64,000 bases of DNA from an uncultured Succiniclasticum sp. GTDB taxonomy: Bacteria > Bacillota > Negativicutes > Acidaminococcales > Acidaminococcaceae. Position 1 is the first letter of the stretch; each line of letters begins with the position of its first letter. Positions 18,575 through 26,686 of the stretch are shown piece after piece. The notes beneath the pieces were generated by a model. It saw only the letters and a list, made by a program, of their open reading frames with translations, made no database searches and had not been told where the DNA came from. Location of the stretch: contig CADCHY010000003.1 of the NCBI GenBank assembly GCA_902801365.1, positions 30,231 to 94,230 of the forward strand, read 5' to 3'. The position numbers and the translations under genes are program-made.

Positions 18575-18614
18575 ATGATCGTTCCTTCTTTGCCTGAAAA
18601 TGATCTGGGTGTTC

Positions 18615-18964
18615 TCATGCCGTCTGCCGTTTCACCATGGCGGCAAAAAGGCCGCCCTGATTCACCAGTTCTTCAAAGGTGCCGCTTCCGCATCATCAAA
18701 CTGTTGGGCGGAGATGGCATCTTTCTGTTTCAGAAGCAAAAACCGCTTGTACTGTTTTTCCTTACTTTGTTTCTCGGCCTGCGCGCTGAGGATGTTTGCC
18801 TCCGCCTGCTGGATCTGCAACGGCAGATCTTCGTTTTCAATCACAAACAGGGTATCGCCTTTACGGACAAAACTGCTCTTGGGCGTAAGACAGGAGATTA
18901 TGCGCCCGTCAGACAGCGTCACGGCCACCGGCATCTGGAACGCGTTTTCTAAAACAACAATCAG
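18615..18964 (-). pseudogene. Fused remnants of an HlyD/RND-type adaptor and an ABC exporter C terminus
   Basis: The upper part (18662-18934) encodes a piece of a periplasmic adaptor: a biotinyl-lipoyl half motif (SSFVRKGDTLFVIEN) followed by the start of a coiled-coil hairpin (LQIQQAEANILSAQAEKQ). It lacks a proper N terminus and ends abruptly. From about 18690 a second frame reads SGTFEELVNQGGLFAAMV and ends at 18615; this is the extreme C terminus of an ABC exporter NBD. The two frames meet around gcggaagcggcacc, so a deletion has joined two neighbouring efflux genes. No function expected. Confidence 0.7.
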
Positions 18965-19021
18965 CTAATCTGGAGTTTAACTTTGGACTAGCTGTTTCTT
19001 TGTCACTTTTTATATACTGCA

Positions 19022-19240
19022 TTATCCTGTTACATAAATCTCGTATTCATGATTGAAAACTACAGTGCTTCCCGGTCTTACCTTTTTGCGTTTTTCTTTT
19101 AAAATGACTCCGTCCATGGTCACATGCCCCTGCTCTATCTCATAGGAGGCCTGTCCGCCGCTTTCTACAACGCCAGTCAGTTTCAAGAGCGCAACTGCCG
19201 GAATAAATTCTGTATCAATTTCTATTGTGATTTTTTTCAT
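19022..19240 (-). CDS. Small S4-domain RNA-binding protein (YaaA/YlmH-like)
   Basis: A 72-residue protein consisting of one S4 fold: IEIDTEFIPAVALLKLTGVV then GHVTMDGVILKEKRKKVRPG, similar in layout to YaaA-type S4 proteins that sit near recF in Bacillota. S4 domains bind structured RNA, often on the ribosome. Strong ribosome site (ggaggag). It follows the amidohydrolase gene after 22 bases. Confidence 0.75.
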   Translation of the reverse strand: MKKITIEIDTEFIPAVALLKLTGVVESGGQASYEIEQGHVTMDGVILKEKRKKVRPGSTVVFNHEYEIYVTG

Positions 19241-19262
19241 ATGCTCTCCTCCGCCTCAGCCA

Positions 19263-20153
19263 TCAGCTGTCTGTCACAATCTTAATTTTTTTAATCCTGC
19301 TGTACACCCGGAGCGCATTATCATAGTAAAACTCGTCCCAGTGTATTTCCGGGACAATCCTGCCCAGGTTGCGGATATTATCCGGGATATTGATAAGCGG
19401 CCAGTCGCTTCCGTACATAATCTTGTCCCATATTCCGTGATAATTCAGCCACATGCGCACATATCTCTGAAAGTCTTCAATTTCCTGCTCCCTCTCCGGC
19501 GTCAGGCGGTGCTCCCATAAACCGGAAAAATCCATGAAAACATTCTCGTTTTTGCTGGCTACCTCAAAGGCATCCACAATCCACGGATTACCCATATGAC
19601 AGATTACAAAGCGTACATCCGTGTGCCGGCAAGCAGCTTCGTCTACCGTCAGCGGATGGGAATAACGCAGCCTGCCGTGATGATTTGCGGTTTCCCCGCT
19701 GTGCATGGCCACGGGCACATCATAGGCTTTTGCCAGTTCAAACAGTAGGTCATGACGCGGGTCATACAGGTATACATTCTGGTAACCCATATAAAACTTT
19801 ATGCCCAGACAATGCGGGTCACGCTGCAAATAATATTCAAACTCCATAGCAGTTTTTTCGGCATTGTCCGGGGTTATCTCTTCGCTTTGCACACCCAGGC
19901 AGTAACCCACGTTATCCGGCTGATTATATGGCTGCACACAAAAAGGATCTTCCCCAAGATTGATAAGACGGGGCGTCACTCCGCCAAAACGGCAGGGCGC
20001 ATCGTAACTGTTGCCCATGGCGACAGAAAACGCAATCTGGTTTGCTTCGCAAATTTCCTGCCAGCCCTGACGGGAATTTTCATGATCCGCCAGTCTGGCC
20101 AGTTCATCAAAACCATCGATTTTAAAGTAATGCATATGCGCGTCAATAATCAT
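19263..20153 (-). CDS. Amidohydrolase family metal-dependent hydrolase
   Basis: A 296-residue TIM-barrel hydrolase of the amidohydrolase-2 type. The metal-binding start is MIIDAHMHYF (His6, His8); further ligands are likely in VAMHSGETANHH, FVICHMGNPW and the final Asp in MYGSDWPL. Start 20153 is chosen because the HxH motif is normally within the first ten residues. Family members include decarboxylases and lactonases of aromatic or sugar compounds; the substrate cannot be read from the sequence. Confidence 0.8.
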   Translation of the reverse strand: MIIDAHMHYFKIDGFDELARLADHENSRQGWQEICEANQIAFSVAMGNSYDAPCRFGGVTPRLINLGEDPFCVQPYNQPDNVGYCLGVQSEEITPDNAEKTAMEFEYYLQRDPHCLGIKFYMGYQNVYLYDPRHDLLFELAKAYDVPVAMHSGETANHHGRLRYSHPLTVDEAACRHTDVRFVICHMGNPWIVDAFEVASKNENVFMDFSGLWEHRLTPEREQEIEDFQRYVRMWLNYHGIWDKIMYGSDWPLINIPDNIRNLGRIVPEIHWDEFYYDNALRVYSRIKKIKIVTDS

Positions 20154-20192
20154 TTTATCATACTTTCTGCAGTCTGCCCGCTCCACCGCTTT

Positions 20193-20594
20193 CTAGTTGT
20201 TACTGCCTGAAATGAAGCACAGGGTATACTCGCCATATTCGCAGAACATCAGGTCAAAAACAAAGAAGAAGGGAGCAAGTCCTTCGGGGCCTTCCAATTC
20301 CTCCCTCAGCTTTGCATTATTGTTAAAGACGGTCACACGGACCGGCAAACCAAACAGGCTTTCCGTTTTTGCAGCAATGGCTTCCCAGCAACACTCGCCG
20401 CTTACATTTTTTAATGTTTCCTCAAAACCTTCCTCTGCCGGAACCAGTTTTGCCTTTCTGTTTTTTATTTCATAAAAGTCATAGAACTCTTTCAAATAAT
20501 CTTCTTCATACAAAGGTTTGACTGCGACCTCATATCGCATAGAAAGGTCATCCAGCAGTTTCAGTTTTGCTTTCCAGTCCTTATCGGCAATCAT
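20193..20594 (-). CDS. Hypothetical protein, acidic, soluble
   Basis: A 133-residue protein that I do not recognise. It has no signal peptide or membrane segment; the N-terminal half is highly charged and the C-terminal half contains a hydrophobic core (APFFFVFDLMFCEYGEYTL). The start at 20594 has a strong ribosome site (gaggaggg). It lies 40 bases upstream of the amidohydrolase and downstream of another unknown gene; the three could share a transcript. Confidence 0.6.
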   Translation of the reverse strand: MIADKDWKAKLKLLDDLSMRYEVAVKPLYEEDYLKEFYDFYEIKNRKAKLVPAEEGFEETLKNVSGECCWEAIAAKTESLFGLPVRVTVFNNNAKLREELEGPEGLAPFFFVFDLMFCEYGEYTLCFISGSNN

Positions 20595-20697
20595 GTCGCA
20601 ATCCCTCCTCTGATTTTTCGTAAAGCAACAGAAAAAACGGCAAAATGATGACCGCCTCCTGTAATTCCCGGTTTTCACGGTTACCCAACGAAATTAG

Positions 20698-21138
20698 TCA
20701 GTATAAAGGCGGTGAGATTTTTTCCGGCCTTAATCCTGTGTGGGGATCCACATAATATTCCAGGGTAGTATCACGGTTGCCTCTACAAATCCTGTTGATG
20801 ATTTCGTCTACATTGTCTTTATCTTCCACAACCAGTACAACCGGATGCTCTGCGCCGTAATTCAGCCGGATTTTAAAAACCGGAAGGCCGATGCCGCACC
20901 CGCCTCCCCGGATACGGATGGCGGAAGGCTGGCTGCGGACACTTTTTATCTGTGAGAACGGAAGGTAACGCCCCTCAAAATAAACCGCTTTCTCTGAAAA
21001 GTCGTAGCCTTCAATTATCACGGAACTTTCACGATCTTTTTTTACGTCCTCGATCTCGCTTCCCGCGACAACACATTTCCATGTATGACCGCTGTCAATC
21101 GCATCAAAGAATCTCTTAATTCCCGACAACGTAATCAT
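20698..21138 (-). CDS. Hypothetical protein
   Basis: A 146-residue soluble protein, not recognised. It shows alternating beta-strand patterns (SSVIIEGYDFSEKAVYFEG, IRIRGGGCGIGLPVFKI) reminiscent of a PH-like barrel, with a charged C-terminal tail. It follows the nitroreductase gene by 29 bases and precedes the previous hypothetical gene. Confidence 0.6.
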   Translation of the reverse strand: MITLSGIKRFFDAIDSGHTWKCVVAGSEIEDVKKDRESSVIIEGYDFSEKAVYFEGRYLPFSQIKSVRSQPSAIRIRGGGCGIGLPVFKIRLNYGAEHPVVLVVEDKDNVDEIINRICRGNRDTTLEYYVDPHTGLRPEKISPPLY

Positions 21139-21167
21139 GATGCTTCATCCTTATTAAATGCCGTGTT

Positions 21168-21680
21168 TTACATATAACTCACAGTCTGTTCCAGGCGTTT
21201 CCGGTCCGTATGTTTGGGAAGCGGCCCAATACCTTCCGTTGCATATCCCAGATCCATCAGCATCAGGATTTCTTCGTTCTCCGGCAGACCGAGCGCTTCC
21301 GCAAGTTTTTCCGGATCAAAGAAATTCAGCCAGCAGCTGTCCACCCCTTCGTCCGCGGCAGCAAGAATCATATGCGTCGCTACAATCGTTGCGTCTTCCG
21401 CGCCGGAATTACACTTGCCTCCCGGATAGGTAAAGACGTTGTTCTTATCGTAGGCGACGACAAACACGGTGGGCGCACCGTAACGGCATGGCGTTGCCGC
21501 GTCAATTTTGGCAAGGGCCTCATCGGACCGGATTACATAGATATGCTGCTCCTGCAGGTTCTTTGCCGTTGGAGCCAGCCTCCCCGCTTCCAGAATTGCT
21601 TGCAACTTATCGTCTTCCACCTGTTTGCCATTGAATTTCTTGCAGGAATAACGGTTTTTAACAACTTCTTTAAATTCCAT
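21168..21680 (-). CDS. Nitroreductase family FMN protein
   Basis: A 170-residue flavoprotein of the nitroreductase fold: N-terminal RYSCKKFNGKQV (the FMN-phosphate Arg region), LAPTAKNLQEQHIYVI, and the C-terminal dimer helix with LMLMDLGYATEG. These enzymes use NAD(P)H to reduce nitro, quinone or enone compounds. It belongs to the short subgroup (about 170 residues) common in anaerobic Bacillota. Ribosome site gacaggag. Confidence 0.85.
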   Translation of the reverse strand: MEFKEVVKNRYSCKKFNGKQVEDDKLQAILEAGRLAPTAKNLQEQHIYVIRSDEALAKIDAATPCRYGAPTVFVVAYDKNNVFTYPGGKCNSGAEDATIVATHMILAAADEGVDSCWLNFFDPEKLAEALGLPENEEILMLMDLGYATEGIGPLPKHTDRKRLEQTVSYM

Positions 21681-21743
21681 TTTTACACTCCTGTCTAATA
21701 TAGCATTATAATCTCGTGGACTTGAACTTTATATTATTATACC

Positions 21744-21773
21744 AAAAAAAGAGGTGACCATGCCAGCCACCCC
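21744..21773 (-). terminator. Weak terminator downstream of the carboxylesterase gene
   Basis: On the minus strand a GC-rich imperfect hairpin (gggtgg ... caccuc) is followed by seven T. The stem is interrupted, so this is a modest prediction. Confidence 0.4.
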
Positions 21774-21844
21774 TGATTTAATTATTCATTTGTTGCAATA
21801 GCACATGTAGTTTACTTAAAGCTTGTCTATATTACCGACAGAGC

Positions 21845-23485
21845 TTAGGACTTCTGCTCGCGCGCGGCGACGATATCTAAAAGGTAGCAGGGGGTAAAGA
21901 ACTTGTCCATGAACTGGTAGTAGCCGAGCAAGGGAAGGACGGCCTTATACTGGTCGGCCAACAGGCCCTGTTCGATACGCATTTCACCCGGCCCGGCGAT
22001 GACCATGACGTTCTGGTCGTCAGCCGAGTACTCCTTCCATTCGACCTTGTCTGTCGACGGGTTGCCGCAGCGCGCGAAATTAGTCCACATCTGCTGAACG
22101 GCCGTGAAAATCTCATCGGAGATGTTCGTGCCGTTAAAGGGGCTGCCCGTTCCGACGCCGCGAAGGTTGAACACGAATATGAGTTCCACGGAATGTGCTG
22201 CTCCAATCTCCGCAATGCTGCCCGGGTAAGACCAGTAGTAGCAGAACGTCTTGTTGAAGGCACTCTGCGCGTCGAGCTGTTGTAGCATGGGGACTCTGAA
22301 CATGAGATCATTTATGAACTCCGTCTCAATAAGTCCCGGCTCCTGGGACCTGCAGACCCGCCAGAATTCCTCGTAATACTTCCTATCCTCTTCCTTTAGG
22401 CAGTGGGCTGCGTCCCCTACGGCGCGCTGGGCGAATATCTTTTGCTCTTCCAGGGTCAGGCCCGGGCCCTCGCCCATGAACAGCCTGGCCTCGTCGGCCG
22501 TGCTGCCTGCCATGATAGATATGTGCTTTGCGTAGCCTTTCCGGTACAGCTCGATGGGCGCCTCGGGGAGCACCTCTGTTCCGTAGTAGGGACAGGACGT
22601 GAAATTGCCGACCGCTCCGACATACGCCTCCTGGAGCTCCTCTTCGGTCAGCGCCATGATATCGTCCATGGTCTTGCAGCCGGTATACTCGAGCAGCGCC
22701 TTAGTCTTGCCCTGCGCGGCTTCGCAGTCGACCGGGAAGGCCAGGGTGGCCGAGCCGCTCTGGGCGATGACCTTCTGGAAATACCGGTTCGCCTCCTTCA
22801 TGACCGGCAGAATGGAGACCGAGCCGCCGCCGGCGCTTTGCCCGAAGATGGTTACGTTGTCGGGGTCGCCGCCGAAAGCGGCGATGTTCTCGTGCACCCA
22901 CCTGAGCGCCATAGCCTGGTCCAGCAGGCCGTTGCAGGGCGCCGTCTTGAAGTTTTCGCCACCGGGCACCGACGAGAAGTCCATGAAGCCGTACATGTTC
23001 AGGCGATAGTTGATATTCACCATGATGATGTCACTATGCGCCTGGACGAGGTTAGCTCCGCTGTAGGAAATCTGCGAGCCCGAGCCGACGACGTACGCCC
23101 CGCCGTGGATCCAGACCATCACCGGCTTCTTCCTGGTCTTGTCGTCGGCGTTAACCCAGATGTTCAGGTAGAGGCAGTCCTCGGAAACCCGCTTCTGTAC
23201 GCAATCCTCATAGCCTAGTGAGCCGAAAGCACCCTTTCCGTAGTACCTGGCCTCGAAGACCCGGTCGCTCGCATCCACGTACTCCGGCGCCTTGAAGCGG
23301 CGCTTGCCCACGGGCGGCTTCGCGTAGGGGATGCCCAGCCACGACGCGACCCCGTGCTCCTCGGTTCCGACGAATATGCCGTTCACACACTTCACGGCAT
23401 GGACCTCGTCGTAGCCTCCCGTGATTTCGCTGTTCAAGTACTCGTACGGCTCGTAACTGATCAGATCCTTGAATTCTCTTTTCAT
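21845..23485 (-). CDS. Carboxylesterase type B (alpha/beta hydrolase), likely acquired
   Basis: A 546-residue type B carboxylesterase without signal peptide. The oxyanion-hole motif is WIHGGAYVVGSG (about 125-136), the nucleophile Ser217 is in FGQSAGGGSVS, the acid is probably in GSTADEARLF and the His in GAAHSVELIF. Its DNA is clearly richer in G+C than all neighbours, with strong preference for AAG, GAG, TAC and AAC over AAA, GAA, TAT and AAT; this suggests transfer from a high-GC gut bacterium such as an actinomycete or coriobacterium (inference). It is flanked by AT-rich intergenic DNA and breaks the otherwise uniform region. Substrate unknown. Confidence 0.9.
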   Translation of the reverse strand: MKREFKDLISYEPYEYLNSEITGGYDEVHAVKCVNGIFVGTEEHGVASWLGIPYAKPPVGKRRFKAPEYVDASDRVFEARYYGKGAFGSLGYEDCVQKRVSEDCLYLNIWVNADDKTRKKPVMVWIHGGAYVVGSGSQISYSGANLVQAHSDIIMVNINYRLNMYGFMDFSSVPGGENFKTAPCNGLLDQAMALRWVHENIAAFGGDPDNVTIFGQSAGGGSVSILPVMKEANRYFQKVIAQSGSATLAFPVDCEAAQGKTKALLEYTGCKTMDDIMALTEEELQEAYVGAVGNFTSCPYYGTEVLPEAPIELYRKGYAKHISIMAGSTADEARLFMGEGPGLTLEEQKIFAQRAVGDAAHCLKEEDRKYYEEFWRVCRSQEPGLIETEFINDLMFRVPMLQQLDAQSAFNKTFCYYWSYPGSIAEIGAAHSVELIFVFNLRGVGTGSPFNGTNISDEIFTAVQQMWTNFARCGNPSTDKVEWKEYSADDQNVMVIAGPGEMRIEQGLLADQYKAVLPLLGYYQFMDKFFTPCYLLDIVAAREQKS

Positions 23486-23526
23486 GTCTCGAATTCCTTT
23501 CTTTCCCTATAATAGGAAATACTTTG

Positions 23527-23554
23527 TCACCGGACGCTTTTACACGCCCGGTGA
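23527..23554. repeat. Inverted repeat between comM and the carboxylesterase gene
   Basis: Perfect 7-bp arms tcaccgg/ccggtga separated by 14 bases. It lies 42 bases before the esterase start and 35 bases after the comM stop, so it may be the comM terminator (without a T run) or an operator of the esterase. Confidence 0.5.
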
Positions 23555-23588
23555 GGAGATTAAAACCTAAACACTGCTAAGATACCGT

Positions 23589-25106
23589 TCACTGATTCAC
23601 CTGTGTCCTCAACTGAATCGCCTCTGCAATATTTGACGGAAGAATGACATCACTTGCTTCCAAATCCGCAATGGTACGGGCCACTTTCAGGATCCGGTCG
23701 TAGCTGCGGGCGCTGAGCCCCAGCTTGCAAAAGGCATTTTCCATCAACGTGTTGCAGGCCGCATCCAGTTTGCAGAACCGTTCCACCTGCCTGTGATTCA
23801 TGGCGGCGTTACAGAAAACGCCGTACCGTTTTAACCGTTTCAGCTGAATATTTCGGGCTGTACAGACACGTGCACGAATCTGCGCTGATGTTTCTTCTGT
23901 CTCCGTGGTTCGCAGGTCTTCATATTTAACCCGGGGCACATGGATCTGCAGGTCAATGCGGTCGGACAACGGACCGGATATTTTTCGCCGATACCGTTCA
24001 ATCTCAAAGGGACGGCAGGTACATTCTTTTGTCCCGTCGCCAAGATAACCGCAGGGACAAGGATTCTGCGCACAACACAGAAGAAACGAAGCGGGAAAAA
24101 TATAAGAACCATGCACCCGGTTAATTGTCACAAAATGATCTTCCAGCGGCTGGCGCAGCACTTCCAGCGCAGCCTTGGAAAACTCTGGAAACTCATCCAA
24201 AAACAGCACTCCATTGTGGCTCAGCGTCACCTCCCCCGGAACGGGAACCGAACCACCGCCAATCAGGGCGCTTAAGGTGATTGTATGGTGGGGACTGCGG
24301 AACGGCCGCCGGTTGATTAGGTTCGATTTGTTATTCAGCAGACCCGCAATGCTGTAGATTTTCGTAACCTCCAGCGCCTCTTCTTTGGTCATGGGCGGCA
24401 AAATGGTAGGCAGTCTCCGGGCCAGCATGGTCTTCCCGCTGCCGGGAGAACCTGTCAGCAGGATATTATGGCCGCCTGCCGCCGCAATTTCCAATGCCCG
24501 CTTCACCACTTTCTGTCCGTGAACGTCGGAAAAATCAATGTCGCCATTCTCCGGTTCTGTGAGTTCCAGTTCCTTATGCTGCAGCGGTTCCAGACAGGGG
24601 CGCAGCAAATGGGTCACCAGCTGCTTTAAATGCACCGGCGTGTAGATTGCGATACCGTCTACCAGCCGCCCTTCTTCCCCATTTCCCTGCGGAATGAAAA
24701 CTTCGGGCGTTTGCCGACGACGGGCGTCCAACACCATGGGAAGAACCCCGTTTACTTCTCTGATTGCTCCCTCAAGGGAAAGTTCCCCGATAAACACCTT
24801 ATCCTGAACTTTATCCTGAGGCAGCACTCCGAGAGAGACCAGAATTCCAACTGCGATGGGCAGGTCCAGCCCGCTTCCGTCCTTGCGCAAATTGGCCGGC
24901 GCCAGATTCACCGTGATCCGGTTCTGCGGAAAAGGAAAGCCTGAATTCTTCAGCGCCGTCCGCACCCGCTCCCTGGATTCGCGAATCGCCATGTCCGGCA
25001 GGCCTACGATTTCAAAAGCAGGCAGACCCCGTTCAATGTCCACCTCCACAACCACTCCCGCACCGTTTAATCCAACCGGCGTTTCGCCTGACACTCTTGC
25101 GTACAA
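23589..25106 (-). CDS. comM: YifB/ComM family Mg-chelatase-like AAA+ ATPase
   Basis: A 505-residue protein: N-terminal Lon-protease-like fold (MYARVSGETPVGLNG...), then an AAA+ module with Walker A GSPGSGKTML, Walker B VLFLDEFPEFS, and a cysteine-rich loop CCAQNPCPCGYLGDG, and the Mg-chelatase C-terminal domain. ComM is a hexameric helicase that promotes branch migration during natural transformation. The start is TTG at 25106, preceded by aaggagcg; the family's MYA start supports it. In Bacillota it normally neighbours yraN, rnhB and dprA; dprA does not follow here. Confidence 0.9.
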   Translation of the reverse strand: MYARVSGETPVGLNGAGVVVEVDIERGLPAFEIVGLPDMAIRESRERVRTALKNSGFPFPQNRITVNLAPANLRKDGSGLDLPIAVGILVSLGVLPQDKVQDKVFIGELSLEGAIREVNGVLPMVLDARRRQTPEVFIPQGNGEEGRLVDGIAIYTPVHLKQLVTHLLRPCLEPLQHKELELTEPENGDIDFSDVHGQKVVKRALEIAAAGGHNILLTGSPGSGKTMLARRLPTILPPMTKEEALEVTKIYSIAGLLNNKSNLINRRPFRSPHHTITLSALIGGGSVPVPGEVTLSHNGVLFLDEFPEFSKAALEVLRQPLEDHFVTINRVHGSYIFPASFLLCCAQNPCPCGYLGDGTKECTCRPFEIERYRRKISGPLSDRIDLQIHVPRVKYEDLRTTETEETSAQIRARVCTARNIQLKRLKRYGVFCNAAMNHRQVERFCKLDAACNTLMENAFCKLGLSARSYDRILKVARTIADLEASDVILPSNIAEAIQLRTQVNQ

Positions 25107-25199
25107 ATACCATCACGCTCCTTTTCAATCATAAATAAGGGTATAACTAATTCGCCTCTTTTGAATACTATGATCATCATTAAAAACTCTCGTCTGCTT

Positions 25200-25634
25200 T
25201 TAAAAACATCTCTGAAGCCAGCGGATTTTTGCTGTTGCGCCCACGACCCACACTTCAATGACATCAAAGCAGAGATCTGAATAATACTGTTCCTGTTCCT
25301 GCAACCAGATCAGCGCTGTTTTGCGTAATTTTTGCTGCTTTGTATAGGTGACCGCAGCACCGGGAGTACCGTACTCCATTCCTGTCCGGGTCTTCACTTC
25401 CACAAAATGCACACTGTTTCCCCACTGTGCCGAAGCAGCATCGCTCATTTTCTGAAACGCATCATCAAAACACATTTCATTCTCAAAACCATCCGGGGCC
25501 GGTTTTACCGCAACCAGGTCCAATTCTCCCCAACGGCTGTGATAGTTTCGCCCCACAACTTGCAGACCTTTCCGTTCCAGAAATTCTGCGGCTATCTCTT
25601 CACCCCGTCTGCCGATTTCCTTTTTGCTTAAAAT
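25200..25634 (-). CDS. yraN: YraN/UPF0102 family nuclease-fold protein, apparent ATT start
   Basis: A YraN family protein with the conserved core GRRGEE...FLERKGLQVVGRNYHSRWGELDLVA followed by FVEVKTRTG, a Holliday-junction-resolvase-like fold (Glu, Asp and ExK metal site). The conserved N terminus begins upstream of the first ordinary start (GTG at 25556). The frame is open back to the rnhB stop at 25638, and contains no ATG, GTG or TTG there. ATT at 25634 (8 bases after ggagg) is the best fit, giving 144 residues; ATC just before is the alternative. Four bases separate it from rnhB. Confidence 0.75.
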   Translation of the reverse strand: MLSKKEIGRRGEEIAAEFLERKGLQVVGRNYHSRWGELDLVAVKPAPDGFENEMCFDDAFQKMSDAASAQWGNSVHFVEVKTRTGMEYGTPGAAVTYTKQQKLRKTALIWLQEQEQYYSDLCFDVIEVWVVGATAKIRWLQRCF

Positions 25635-25637
25635 GAT

Positions 25638-26492
25638 TCACGCCTCCAAATCTTCCAGCAACGCTTTCAAGCCCGCGTCTTCCTTTCCGTTTTCCGGTTC
25701 GAACAGATAATTGTCCCGCTCTTCCACCGGTGGAAGATTCATACTGCGGATTGGTTCGTAACTGCGGCGGTGGATCTTCGTGGCGCCGAACTGGCGGATT
25801 GCGTCCATGTGCAACTGACTGCCGTACCCTTTGTTCTGGGCCAGTCCGTATTGTGGATAAACCAAAGCCAGTTCCTGCATGAGGCGGTCACGGGTTACCT
25901 TGGCCACAACGGAAGCCGCGGCAATGGAAGCGCTCAGGGCATCGCCGTGGATGATGGGAACGGTCTCAATGCCTTCCACATGAGGGTGCATGGCATCCAC
26001 CAGCGCCACCTGGGGACGCACCCGCATCTGCCGTAAAATCTGCTCCATGCCTTCCTGGGTTGCGCGGTATATATTCTCCTTATCAATGTTGGAAATACTG
26101 ACAACATTGACAAGCACGGCAACCGCCTTTTCCAGAATTTCCGGATACAGCGATTCGCGTTTTGCTTCGCTCAACTTTTTGCTGTCGTTCAGGCCGGCGA
26201 TAAACACGTCCTCCGGCAAAATGACCCCAGCGATGACCAGCGGGCCGGCCAGCGGGCCCCGGCCTGCTTCGTCCACGCCCACTATATATTGGATGCCGGG
26301 CAATGCCATATATTCTTTTTCATAATTCAGCATGTTGGCAAAACGCTGGCGTTCCTGTTTTTCCTTTTCCCGTTTTTTATCATACGCTGCCAGCAGTTTC
26401 TGCACACCGGCGCGTTCGTCCTTCTTCAGTTCAGCCAGCTGCTCTTCTGTAGGATTCCCGGCTAATATGGTTTTGATTTCTGCTAATTTCAT
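25638..26492 (-). CDS. rnhB: Ribonuclease HII
   Basis: A 284-residue RNase HII that removes RNA from DNA hybrids and single ribonucleotides. Catalytic residues lie in GVDEAGRGPLAG and LNDSKKLSE, with VDAMHPH and the GDALSASIAAASVVAKVTRD helix. It has the ~85-residue charged N-terminal extension found in Bacillota enzymes. Start 26492 has ggggagg upstream; an ATG at 26534 does not. Confidence 0.95.
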   Translation of the reverse strand: MKLAEIKTILAGNPTEEQLAELKKDERAGVQKLLAAYDKKREKEKQERQRFANMLNYEKEYMALPGIQYIVGVDEAGRGPLAGPLVIAGVILPEDVFIAGLNDSKKLSEAKRESLYPEILEKAVAVLVNVVSISNIDKENIYRATQEGMEQILRQMRVRPQVALVDAMHPHVEGIETVPIIHGDALSASIAAASVVAKVTRDRLMQELALVYPQYGLAQNKGYGSQLHMDAIRQFGATKIHRRSYEPIRSMNLPPVEERDNYLFEPENGKEDAGLKALLEDLEA

Positions 26493-26618
26493 AGGCTTTT
26501 CCTCCCCGGATGAAACCTGTCTGCATTGCTTCATCCTGTTTCTTTTTCAGGTAAGAAATACTTATTTCTTAAATTGTACCGCCTGCCCTGCCCTTTTGGC
26601 AACCTTATTTCCGCCAAT

Positions 26619-26647
26619 AAAAAAGCCGGCCCTGAGCCGGCATTTTT
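26619..26647 (-). terminator. Terminator downstream of ylqF
   Basis: On the minus strand gccggc-tcagg-gccggc followed by six T and attt. It sits between ylqF and rnhB, so rnhB-yraN-comM probably have their own promoter or depend on read-through. Confidence 0.85.
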
Positions 26648-26686
26648 ATTTGGTTCTTGCAGATTATTATCTGCTGCAGGTAACGT

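Noticed and set aside
22403..23218. 271-residue open frame on the plus strand
   Set aside because: Shadow of the GC-rich carboxylesterase gene; high GC removes stop codons. No motif is visible.
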